Shown here piece by piece: positions 15,084 to 23,134 of a DNA stretch of 37,109 nucleotides. Position numbers and translations under genes: made by a program. The notes beneath the pieces are model-generated. The model did no database searches. It worked only from the letters and a program-made list of their open reading frames with translations, and was not told the origin of the DNA. The stretch is from CAZGSD01 sp964528305 (GTDB lineage: Bacteria; Patescibacteriota; Gracilibacteria; UBA1369), in assembly GCA_964528305.1 (NCBI GenBank), contig CAZGSD010000009.1, positions 1 to 37,109 of the forward strand, read 5' to 3'. The stretch's first letter is position 1; each line of letters starts with the position of its first letter.

Positions 15084-15908
15084 ATGCAAAAACATCTATT
15101 TTTAGATCTTGAGGGGCGGCGGGTGGCTGTCACCGTGGTGGGAGCGGGTAAGCCGATACTGATGCTGCATGGATGGGGTGGGAATCGGCAATCATGGGAG
15201 CCGCTTATCAATGAGCTGGGCCGACTGGATTTTTGGCGTGAGCATCTGGGTATAGCCCTGGATTTTCCTGGATTTGGCGAGAGTGAGGAGCCTGCGGAAG
15301 CTTGGGGGGCGCGGGAATATGCTAGGTTGGTGGATTTGGCTGTGCGGGAGCTATATAAGAAACTTAATTTAACTGGGGATTTTGATTTAATGGTGCATTC
15401 TTTTGGTGGACGGGTGGCTTTCAAAATGCTGACTAATGATTTTGAACATCAAAGCGTGGCACGAGTGGATAAACTGGTCTTGGTGGCAGCGGCTGGCATC
15501 AAACCGAAGCGGACTTTACGTTTACGCATAGCGGCGACTGCTGCCAGATTGGGTAAAAATTTTATGCAGCTCCCGGGCCTGCGCTGGGCGGCCCCATTGG
15601 CACAAAAACTGCTGTATAAAGTGCTGCGAACCCATGATTATGAAAAAAGTAGTGGCGTGATGCGCGAGACTTTTCTCAAAGTAATAGATGAAGACTTGCT
15701 GGACTGCCTCGGCCATGTCAAAAATCCAACTCTGATAGTTTGGGGCAAGCGAGATTCCTATGTCCCCTTTTCCGATGCCCTGCTGATGCATAAAAAAATT
15801 CTGGGAAGCAAACTGATAGCCATAGATAAAGGCCGCCATGGTATACATAAGACGCATGCTAGAATGATTGCTGCTGGAATAGTAGATTTTTTACATAATT
15901 ATCTTTGA
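15084..15908 (+). CDS. Alpha/beta-fold serine hydrolase
   Basis: The 274-residue cytosolic protein has the alpha/beta hydrolase core. The oxyanion region is MLHGWGGNRQSW, and DFPGFGESEEP follows. The nucleophile is S106 in VHSFGG, a variant of GxSxG with Val in place of the first Gly. The acid is near residue 223 (WGKRDSYVP) and the histidine is near residue 251 (GRHGIHKTH). The substrate cannot be told from sequence. The stop codon shares a base with the start of the MurF-like gene (TGATG). It therefore heads a tightly coupled four-gene unit of probable cell-envelope function, where it might be an esterase or thioesterase. Confidence 0.88.
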   Translation: MQKHLFLDLEGRRVAVTVVGAGKPILMLHGWGGNRQSWEPLINELGRLDFWREHLGIALDFPGFGESEEPAEAWGAREYARLVDLAVRELYKKLNLTGDFDLMVHSFGGRVAFKMLTNDFEHQSVARVDKLVLVAAAGIKPKRTLRLRIAATAARLGKNFMQLPGLRWAAPLAQKLLYKVLRTHDYEKSSGVMRETFLKVIDEDLLDCLGHVKNPTLIVWGKRDSYVPFSDALLMHKKILGSKLIAIDKGRHGIHKTHARMIAAGIVDFLHNYL

Positions 15909-17557
15909 TGAAAGAATTTATTTTTATTTTGGCGTTAATATTGATGGCCAATGAAATTCTTTATTATACGTATTTTTGGCAGTTGAAGGAGTATCGCTGG
16001 GATAGGATGAAGGATTTTTTGTCGACCAAGTCGGGGAGGAAGAAAATTTTCCCGGCTTTTGTTTTAATAAAATTAATACTCCTGCTCGCACCATTTGTGA
16101 TGAATTTTGTCGTTGAAAATACCGACATAGATCAATATGCGATGTTGGGTGTGTTAACATTGTGGTATCTGCTAGCTGCTGGCTCCTGGCTTTTTGAATT
16201 TATTGATTTGATTAACAGGGTATTGCATAATAGGTTTTATCGACCAGATATAACGCCAAAAGCGATTTTAATTATGCTTTTAAGTGGATTTGTAACTGTG
16301 GGAGTGTCTATCCCTGCTTATATTATCCATAACTTGAACTGGATAATCGCTTTGATATACATAGTGGCTTTTCCACCATTGATCACCAGCTTCTGGATAG
16401 CTGCTCTGACGCCCTTTACCTGGTTTGGCAAGAAGATGATTTTAGGGAAAGCCGCTAGAAAAATTTCTCAGATGCGGGATTTAAAAATAATTGGCATCAC
16501 TGGCAGCTATGGAAAAAGTTCGGTGAAGGAATTTTTGGCACATATTTTAAATGATAAATATAGTGTTTTGAAAACGCCGGGGAATACCAATACGGAAATT
16601 GGCGTAGCGAAGGTTATTTTGAAAAATTTAAAGGCTGAGCATGAAGTTTTTATATTAGAGGCTGGTGCTTATAAAATTGGCGAGATTAAAAAAATCGGAC
16701 AGATGGCCACGCCTCAAATCGCTTTTATCACAGCCGTACGGGACAGTCATTTGGCACTTTTTGGCTCGTTGGAAAATATTAAAAAAGCAAAATTTGAATT
16801 GATTGAAAGTTTGCCGAAATCCGGGACGGCGATTTTAAATAATGATGATGAGGGGGCCAGGGATTTGGCCGGGAGAGCGAGAGGATTAAATTTAGGCAAA
16901 ATTGTCCGTTATGGAGAAAAGGCTGAAACAATCAATTCGCCTGATGGGGAGTTGGTAAATTTGGCTGCGGAAGAAATAAGTGAGAGTTTGGAGGGAGTTA
17001 ATTTTAAAGTCCAAGGTGTGGAATTTTTCGCGCCTGTTCCAGGACGGCATAATGTTTCCAATTTACTGGCGGCTATTGCGGCGGCTTTGGAAATAGGCAT
17101 GCCTCTTACTGAAATTGCCGAGCGAGTAAAGACAGTTAAATTGCGCGAGCATACTTTGACGCCAATTAAAATCAATGAAAATCTGATAGTGTTGGATGAT
17201 ACTTATAATGCCAATCCAGATGGCGTGATTGCGGGACTGGAGTATTTGAAATTATATAGCGATTGGAAGAAAGTTTTGGTTTTTCCTGGAATGCTGGAAT
17301 TGGGTGAAAAAAGTGAGGTTGAACATCACAGAGTGGCGAGAAAAATTGCCGCAATTTGTGATTTTGCTTATTTTACTTCCAGGGATTTTGAAAAACCTTT
17401 GACTACAGAATTGAAGAAAAATGATTTTGGAAAATATCGGTTTATAGTTGAGAATCAGGCTAGACTATTAGCTGATCTGAAATCTGACGCCGCTACGGAA
17501 AAAACCGTGATATTATTCAGTAGTCGTGGAGCCCAGGATTTGATTTCAAAACTATGA
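15908..17557 (+). CDS. MurF-like Mur ligase with N-terminal membrane domain
   Basis: The protein has 549 residues. Residues 1-185 contain about four or five hydrophobic helices in place of the usual N-terminal UDP-substrate domain. From about residue 192 there is a Mur ligase ATPase domain with the P-loop GITGSYGKSSVKEFL, the TPGNTNTEIGVAKVIL motif, FILEAGAYKIGEI, and later NNDDEGARDLAGRA. The C-terminal domain has REHTLTPIKINENLIVLDDTYNANPDG, the typical DxYNANP sequence of MurF. MurF adds D-Ala-D-Ala to UDP-MurNAc-tripeptide, but the membrane domain suggests a lipid-linked or membrane-bound acceptor. It is coupled to the hydrolase upstream (TGATG) and to the aminotransferase downstream (ATGA). 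Confidence 0.85.
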   Translation: MKEFIFILALILMANEILYYTYFWQLKEYRWDRMKDFLSTKSGRKKIFPAFVLIKLILLLAPFVMNFVVENTDIDQYAMLGVLTLWYLLAAGSWLFEFIDLINRVLHNRFYRPDITPKAILIMLLSGFVTVGVSIPAYIIHNLNWIIALIYIVAFPPLITSFWIAALTPFTWFGKKMILGKAARKISQMRDLKIIGITGSYGKSSVKEFLAHILNDKYSVLKTPGNTNTEIGVAKVILKNLKAEHEVFILEAGAYKIGEIKKIGQMATPQIAFITAVRDSHLALFGSLENIKKAKFELIESLPKSGTAILNNDDEGARDLAGRARGLNLGKIVRYGEKAETINSPDGELVNLAAEEISESLEGVNFKVQGVEFFAPVPGRHNVSNLLAAIAAALEIGMPLTEIAERVKTVKLREHTLTPIKINENLIVLDDTYNANPDGVIAGLEYLKLYSDWKKVLVFPGMLELGEKSEVEHHRVARKIAAICDFAYFTSRDFEKPLTTELKKNDFGKYRFIVENQARLLADLKSDAATEKTVILFSSRGAQDLISKL

Positions 17558-18783
17558 TCATACATACAAGCCTATCTCCAAATAACACCTGGCGGGATAA
17601 TCTCGTGGCCGCCCGCCTGCTGCTAACACCTTGGGCCTGGCGGCGGGGCCGAGCGGTGGAGAAATTGGAAAAAGAATTTAGGCATATAACCGGTAGTGAC
17701 TGGGCGCGAGCGGTGGGGAGTGGGCGCGAGGCCCTGTATTTGATTTTGAAAAATCTGGATTTGAGTCCCGGTGATGAAATACTGGTACAGAGTTTCACCT
17801 GCATGGTGGTGATCAATGCTATTGTTTGGAATGGGCTGAGACCCGTATATTTGGATATAGATGAAAGTTATAATTTCACGTCGGAAGAATTATCCAAAAA
17901 ATGTACTGCCAAAACCAAGGCAGTAATAGTCCAGCATACTTTTGGTATACCCGCGCAGATGGAAGATATACAAAAAGTTTGTCGGCAAAAAAATCTGCTA
18001 CTGATAGAAGACTGCGCGCACGCACTGGGAGCAACAGAGTATGACAAACCTGTGGGTAGCTGGGGAGATGCCGCTTTTTATAGTCTGGGACGATCAAAAG
18101 TGATTTCCTGTGTGAATGGTGGAGTGATTATTACCAATAATAAAAACCTTAAGAGAAATTTAGAAACTGAGATGCGCTCGATGCCTATCACGTCCGCCCG
18201 TAAAATTCTGCAAAATTTATTGCATCCACTGATTTGTAGCCTGGCTAAATTTTTATATAGGATGCAATTGGGGAAATTTATTTTGTTATTAGCCCAAAAG
18301 CTTCAGCTAATTAATCTGGAAGTTACTGCCGCAGAGAAAAGATCCATACGCCCAGGAAGCTTCCCAGAAAAATTATCTAATGCCATGGCCTTGATGGCTT
18401 TGACACAATTGAAGCAGCTTAAAAAATTTAATCACCATAGGAGATCTGCTGCAAATTTTTATGAAAAACATTTAAAGGTTGGACAAAAAATTAATACTGA
18501 AAAATATCCAGGTGCTATTTTTTTACGCTATCCACTGAGAGTGAAAAATCCCTCCGCTGTAATATCTGCCGCTAAAAAAGCTGGTATAATATTGGGTGAT
18601 TGGTACAGTACGCCGATCGCCCCGCCAGACATAGACACAAGTAAAACTGGCTATCAATCGGGTTCATGTCCACGGACGGAAATTGCTAATCTCCAAATGA
18701 TAAATCTCCCTACACATCAGGGGCTCAAGTCCAAAGATTTTTATAAAATTGTTCAAATAGTAAATCAAAATGCTGCAGATTAA
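17554..18783 (+). CDS. DegT/DnrJ/EryC1/StrS-family PLP aminotransferase
   Basis: The 409-residue protein is a fold-type I PLP enzyme of the sugar aminotransferase family. Motifs seen are GSGREALYLIL, the substrate/PLP region DEILVQSFTCMVVINAI, HTFGIPAQMEDI, LLIEDCAHALGA, and the PLP lysine K182 in YSLGRSKVISCVNGG. Members normally make amino sugars on nucleotide carriers for glycans, and some act as dehydratases. The region between residues 200 and 270 is hydrophobic and less conserved. Its position between a MurF-like ligase (4-nt overlap) and a FemABX protein (14-nt overlap) suggests a role in making a modified wall or surface component. Confidence 0.88.
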   Translation: MIIHTSLSPNNTWRDNLVAARLLLTPWAWRRGRAVEKLEKEFRHITGSDWARAVGSGREALYLILKNLDLSPGDEILVQSFTCMVVINAIVWNGLRPVYLDIDESYNFTSEELSKKCTAKTKAVIVQHTFGIPAQMEDIQKVCRQKNLLLIEDCAHALGATEYDKPVGSWGDAAFYSLGRSKVISCVNGGVIITNNKNLKRNLETEMRSMPITSARKILQNLLHPLICSLAKFLYRMQLGKFILLLAQKLQLINLEVTAAEKRSIRPGSFPEKLSNAMALMALTQLKQLKKFNHHRRSAANFYEKHLKVGQKINTEKYPGAIFLRYPLRVKNPSAVISAAKKAGIILGDWYSTPIAPPDIDTSKTGYQSGSCPRTEIANLQMINLPTHQGLKSKDFYKIVQIVNQNAAD

Positions 18784-19783
18784 ATTAACCAAATCCCCTG
18801 CTGACTATGCGTCCGGCCAGGAAACTTTACCTCCACAGAATGTTTCTTTTCTGCAATCCTATGCTTATGGACAAATGCAGGCTAGACTCGGGCATGAGCC
18901 GTTATATATAGTGATGACTGATGATAGCGAACGAGTTATTCACTCCTGTTTGGCAATATTATTCAAGGCAAAAAGAGGCAGGTATATTTTTCTGCCTTAC
19001 TTAACTTTGCCTGCCAACCTGCTCCCACAGCTGATAAATTTTCTCAAGCAGGTGGCCAAAGAAAATCGGGTAGATTTTTTGCGCATCAGTCCGCTTGTTG
19101 ATAATAGCGAATCAGATCGACAGGATTTTACTAAACTGGGGTTTCGTGACGCTCCAGTGCATATGATGCATCCTGAACTATTATGGCTGCTGGACCTATC
19201 AGCCGATGAGTCTGCTCTACTCTCTGGCATGCGCAAGAATACGCGTTATGCTATCAAACAGGCAGAAAAAATGTCGGTACAGATAGAATCTGGTGACACA
19301 GAAGAAATGCTGAATAAGTTTTATGAAATACATCTGGAAACTTCTAAGCGCCAACACTTCACTCCATATCCCTGGAGTTATTTACAAGCCGAGCGGAATG
19401 AGTTTGCGCCACCTGGAGAATTTAAAATTTTTCTGGCTAAACATGAAGAGAAATATATTTCAGCGGCGGTAATACTTTATCATGGTAATGAAGCGGTTTA
19501 TCATCACGGAGCCTCACTTTCGGAGTATAATAAAATTCCGGGATCCTATTTGATACAATGGGAAGCAATCAGGGAAGCGAAGCGTCGTGGACTGGCCAGA
19601 TATAATTTTTGGGGTGTGGTGGAAAATGCTCCTCGCCATCCCTGGGCTGGTTTGAGTTTTTTCAAACAGGGTTTTGGCGGACAGGGACGTCCTCTTTTGC
19701 ATTGTCAGGATTTGCCGCTGACGCCTAAATATTGGATCAATTTTGTTGTGGAAACTGTGAGGCGAGTGAGGAGAGGATATTAA
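18770..19783 (+). CDS. FemABX-type peptidyltransferase (GNAT-fold)
   Basis: This 337-residue soluble protein has the double GNAT arrangement of FemABX enzymes, which add amino acids from aminoacyl-tRNA to peptidoglycan precursors. Supporting stretches are FLQSYAYGQMQARLGHEP at the N-terminus, LSGMRKNTRYAIKQAEK in the middle (typical 'xMxxKxRYNIRxAxK'), and the C-terminal HHGASLSEYNKIPGSYLIQW ... YNFWGV ... FKQGFGG. These match the conserved Fem pattern 'G-x-S ... YLLQWE ... YDFWG ... FKxGFGG'. It could add an interpeptide bridge residue. It is the last gene of the overlapping operon and no terminator was seen behind it. Confidence 0.9.
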   Translation: MLQIKLTKSPADYASGQETLPPQNVSFLQSYAYGQMQARLGHEPLYIVMTDDSERVIHSCLAILFKAKRGRYIFLPYLTLPANLLPQLINFLKQVAKENRVDFLRISPLVDNSESDRQDFTKLGFRDAPVHMMHPELLWLLDLSADESALLSGMRKNTRYAIKQAEKMSVQIESGDTEEMLNKFYEIHLETSKRQHFTPYPWSYLQAERNEFAPPGEFKIFLAKHEEKYISAAVILYHGNEAVYHHGASLSEYNKIPGSYLIQWEAIREAKRRGLARYNFWGVVENAPRHPWAGLSFFKQGFGGQGRPLLHCQDLPLTPKYWINFVVETVRRVRRGY

Positions 19784-19825
19784 TTTTAATTGCGCGGCTT
19801 AGGGGGATAATTTGTGGAGTCTCCC

Positions 19826-19854
19826 TTGACCCTGTCTTGCTATCAGACTAATAT
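19826..19854 (+). promoter_or_regulatory. Sigma-70 promoter for the FtsA-like operon
   Basis: TTGACC (19826-19831), a 17-nt spacer, then TAATAT (19849-19854). This leaves a leader of about 90 nt before the ATG at 19952, much longer than the others in the window. No clear riboswitch or attenuator was recognised in the leader. Confidence 0.65.
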
Positions 19855-19951
19855 GATGCCGATCAAATTCTGCCCTATTGGAAGCGATATCGAGCGTGCC
19901 TGAATCATAAAAATTCTGCAACAGGGCGAGGGGTTAATAAAAAAACAAATA

Positions 19952-21205
19952 ATGGCAATTTTCAAAAAAAGTAAAAAGGTGGCGGGCGGTAAATTATTTA
20001 TAGCTCTGGACATCGGGACGGAAGTGGTAAAGGCGTTAATTTGCTCAGCGGAGGGCGATCGTGGGAGGGTTTTGGGCGTGGGGAAACAGCGCCAGCGACT
20101 TGGTGATATGTCCAGTGGAGCGGTCACGGATATTGGGGCTGTGATTAATAATTGCAATGAAGCCATACGCAAGGCCGAAAAAATGGCCGGTGTTTCTACT
20201 GATCAGCTGGTAATGGGCATAGCAGGAGAATTGGTGAAAGGTTCTACTACGACCATTTCCTATACGCGTCGCGAGCCGGATACCAAAATTGATTTGGCGG
20301 AACTTAAGAATATAGTGCACAAAGTGCAGTGGAAAGCCTTTGATGAAGTTCGCTCAGAGATGGCTTATGAAACTGGGTACAATGAAATCGATATCAAGCT
20401 GGTCAATGCTGCCATCGTGGATGTGAGAATTGATGGGTACAAAGTTTCCAATCCATTAGGATTCCAGGGGAAGGAAGTGACTATTAGTATTTTTAATGCT
20501 TTTGCCCCATTGGTGCATTATGGATCACTGCAAACTATAGCGGCCGAGCTGGACCTGGATTTACTGGCTATCACGGCCGGGCCCTATGCTATGGCCAGAT
20601 GTCTAAGTCATGAAGATGGTGGGAATTTAAGCGCGATTTTTGTAGATATAGGGGGCGGGACTACCGATCTGGCTGTGGTGAATAATGGTAGCGTAGAGGG
20701 GACAAAAATGTTTACACTCGGTGGACGAACATTTACCAAAAGACTGGCACAGGCTTTATCGATTGGATTTGAAGATGCGGAGAAAATAAAATTAGCCTAT
20801 TCCGGTGAAAAATTGGAAAAGCAATCTCAACGAATAGTGCGCGATGCCATGAAAAGTGATTGTGAAGTATGGATATCCGGCGTAGCACTGACTTTGGCGG
20901 AATTGGAAAAAATAGATATGTTGCCGGCTAAAATTTATTTGTGTGGAGGTGGCAGTTTATTACCTGAAATCAAAGAGGTTTTGGAGGATAGAGAATGGAT
21001 TCAAAAACTCCCCTTCCCCAAAAAACCTAGCGTTTCTTTTTTGGAACCTAAAATGGTTACCAATATGATTGATGATACTCGCCAATTGAGAACACCTATT
21101 GATGTGCCGACATTGGCATTGGCTAATATTGGGCTGGAATATGTGGGTGAAGAACAAATTTTATCCAAGCTGCTCAAAAAAGTTGTGCGTTTAATGCAAA
21201 TTTAA
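19952..21205 (+). CDS. FtsA-like actin-fold ATPase
   Basis: The 417-residue protein has the length and layout of FtsA. The phosphate 1 motif FIALDIGTEVVKALI is near residue 12. An SHS2-type insertion with MSSGAVTDIGAVINN and AIRKAEKMAG follows, then phosphate 2 IFVDIGGGTTDLAVV and the adenosine motif LCGGGSLLPEI. It ends in a basic amphipathic segment (SKLLKKVVRLMQI) like the FtsA membrane-targeting helix. FtsA anchors FtsZ filaments in cell division, whereas PilM, a relative, works in type IV pili. FtsZ is not in the window. The next gene starts 2 nt later and encodes a single-pass membrane protein, so a PilM-PilN-like arrangement is an alternative to a division role. Confidence 0.85.
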   Translation: MAIFKKSKKVAGGKLFIALDIGTEVVKALICSAEGDRGRVLGVGKQRQRLGDMSSGAVTDIGAVINNCNEAIRKAEKMAGVSTDQLVMGIAGELVKGSTTTISYTRREPDTKIDLAELKNIVHKVQWKAFDEVRSEMAYETGYNEIDIKLVNAAIVDVRIDGYKVSNPLGFQGKEVTISIFNAFAPLVHYGSLQTIAAELDLDLLAITAGPYAMARCLSHEDGGNLSAIFVDIGGGTTDLAVVNNGSVEGTKMFTLGGRTFTKRLAQALSIGFEDAEKIKLAYSGEKLEKQSQRIVRDAMKSDCEVWISGVALTLAELEKIDMLPAKIYLCGGGSLLPEIKEVLEDREWIQKLPFPKKPSVSFLEPKMVTNMIDDTRQLRTPIDVPTLALANIGLEYVGEEQILSKLLKKVVRLMQI

Positions 21206-21207
21206 TT

Positions 21208-23016
21208 ATGGCCATACAAAAAAGAAAAATCAAAGATGCTGAAGTGAAAGAATCTGCTAAAAAGCCGGCACGGGCCAATAAAAAAATACTTTATCTGGAA
21301 ATAGACGATGAAGTGACGATGCTATATGACAAGCTGGCCAGGATGAAATTCAAAAATATTTATCTGGTTGTGCCACAGAGAGCGGTCCTTTTTCAGAGTG
21401 CGATTAATTTAAAAATTCTCAAAAGAAAAGCTGAAGATTTGGGAAAAAAAATCTTTATAGTGACCAATGATGCCAGTGGATACAATTTGGCTAAACGTGT
21501 TGGACTGGAAGTGTTTGATAAATTGGAAGGACAGGGCCATCCGGCTTTGGTGGCGGGAAAACTTAAGCAAAGTGGTGAACAGGAAATTACGCCTTTGAAA
21601 GCTTCGGTAAATAGTTTGACTGATGATTCTCCCAGTCGTAGTGCTGAGAAAAAGTTGTCGATTTCCGAGCTGGTTAAGCGAGGCAGTAAGGGAGCGTTAA
21701 ACATTTTCCCAAAAAATATTACTATTAGCAGCAAAGAAAAAGGTAAAAAGGGTGCCTCCAATAATGGCAAAAAGACGTTGGTGTTGAGTGCGCCAAATAA
21801 ACGTGCCCTGTTTTCTTTGGTGGCAGTGAGCTTGGTTTTGCTGACAGGTATATCTTATATTGCTCTACCTGGAGCGACATTGGTCCTGACCCCAAAATCC
21901 AATGTTATTGAAGTACCCAAAAATATTATTTTGGCCGATGTGGATAGAAATAGAGCCGAGCTGGATGCTAGGCCACCCAATATGATACCAAGTTATAGAA
22001 TTTCTACACAGATAGACAAGGTATTTACCTATCAGTCCACTGGTAAAAATGCGGAAGGTGGCAAAAACTCTGCCGGGAAGGTCCGCATAGAAAATACCAG
22101 TGCCAATGAATGGCCTCTGGTGCCGCGCACGCGCTTCCAAACTGCCGATGGATTGGTATATCGTATTGATAGGCAGGTAGTTGTGCCAGGTGGCAGTGTT
22201 GATAAGCCTGGCGTTTTGGAAATGAACGTGGTTGCTGATCCACTAGATGCTTTTGGTCAACCTATTGGTGAGAGAGGCAACTTGCAAAGTGAAGTGAAAT
22301 TCTTTTTGCCAGCCCTATCTGCGGAAAATCAAAAGAAAATTTATGCCGTTAGCGTGGGGCCATTCAGCGGTGGCGTGACTAATATAGTGAAATATATCAG
22401 TAAAGAAGATGTTGATGCGGCCCGCGCCAAAATGGAAAGCGATTTGCGCGCCGCTGCAGAGGCAGAACTGCAGGCTCTAGTGACCAAACGTAATGAGAAT
22501 CAAAACACCAGACTGGCTCTGCTAACTGGGAAAAATCTGATTGAATTTGGTACTGCCGATATAGTTATACCGCCGAATATTGATGGTCAAAAACTTGATT
22601 CATTTGATGTAAAAGGCTCGATGGTAGTCAGTGGGGTGGCTTATGACAAAGATGAGTTGCTGGGTATTTTGAAACGTGAGGTGCGACTGAAAAAAAATCC
22701 TGAGAAAACGCTGGCCAGTGTAGATGAGGACTCTCTGACTTATAAATTAATCGATTATGATCAGAACAATCAAAAAGTTACTATCACGGCCACTATTCAG
22801 GGTATAGAAGAATTTGAAGTTAGTCCTAAAAAAGAAAATGGCGAAAGGTTGATCAAAAAAATTAAAGAGAGCATAGTCGGCAAAGATATTGGCGATGCTC
22901 GTGATTTCATACAAAATCTGCCAGAAATAGAAAAAGTGGAAATACAGACTTGGCCGGCCTGGGCGCCTACTCTGCCGTCGGTGCCGGATAATATTAAAGT
23001 GGAAATCAAGCGATAG
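21208..23016 (+). CDS. Single-pass membrane protein, 'baseplate J-like' family of CPR bacteria
   Basis: This 602-residue protein is in three parts. Residues 27-105 form a cytosolic domain (YLEIDDEVTMLYDKL ... IYLVVPQRAVLFQSAINLKILKRKAE ... IFIVTND) of a type I recall as common in CPR genomes, where it is labelled baseplate J/gp47-like. A basic linker leads to one transmembrane helix at about residues 199-222. The rest is extracytoplasmic, with beta-rich sequence (VRIENTSANEWPLVPRTRFQ) and a helix near residues 400-430. Its function is unknown. It starts 2 nt after the FtsA-like gene, so the two products probably work together at the membrane. Confidence 0.7.
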   Translation: MAIQKRKIKDAEVKESAKKPARANKKILYLEIDDEVTMLYDKLARMKFKNIYLVVPQRAVLFQSAINLKILKRKAEDLGKKIFIVTNDASGYNLAKRVGLEVFDKLEGQGHPALVAGKLKQSGEQEITPLKASVNSLTDDSPSRSAEKKLSISELVKRGSKGALNIFPKNITISSKEKGKKGASNNGKKTLVLSAPNKRALFSLVAVSLVLLTGISYIALPGATLVLTPKSNVIEVPKNIILADVDRNRAELDARPPNMIPSYRISTQIDKVFTYQSTGKNAEGGKNSAGKVRIENTSANEWPLVPRTRFQTADGLVYRIDRQVVVPGGSVDKPGVLEMNVVADPLDAFGQPIGERGNLQSEVKFFLPALSAENQKKIYAVSVGPFSGGVTNIVKYISKEDVDAARAKMESDLRAAAEAELQALVTKRNENQNTRLALLTGKNLIEFGTADIVIPPNIDGQKLDSFDVKGSMVVSGVAYDKDELLGILKREVRLKKNPEKTLASVDEDSLTYKLIDYDQNNQKVTITATIQGIEEFEVSPKKENGERLIKKIKESIVGKDIGDARDFIQNLPEIEKVEIQTWPAWAPTLPSVPDNIKVEIKR

Positions 23017-23073
23017 CTGCTTCTTTTCTGTTGTTGCCCCTCCTTAATTCCCAAAATCCCCCAAGTTAGCGAC

Positions 23074-23102
23074 TTGACAGTGTTTAGTTTTTATGTTATG
23101 AA
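23074..23102 (+). promoter_or_regulatory. Sigma-70 promoter for the PKD-repeat gene
   Basis: A perfect -35 TTGACA (23074-23079), a 17-nt spacer, then TATGAA (23097-23102). The ATG at 23135 is about 25 nt after the expected start site. Confidence 0.6.
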
Positions 23103-23134
23103 TTAGGCTTAATAATTTACCAAGTAATTATTAT

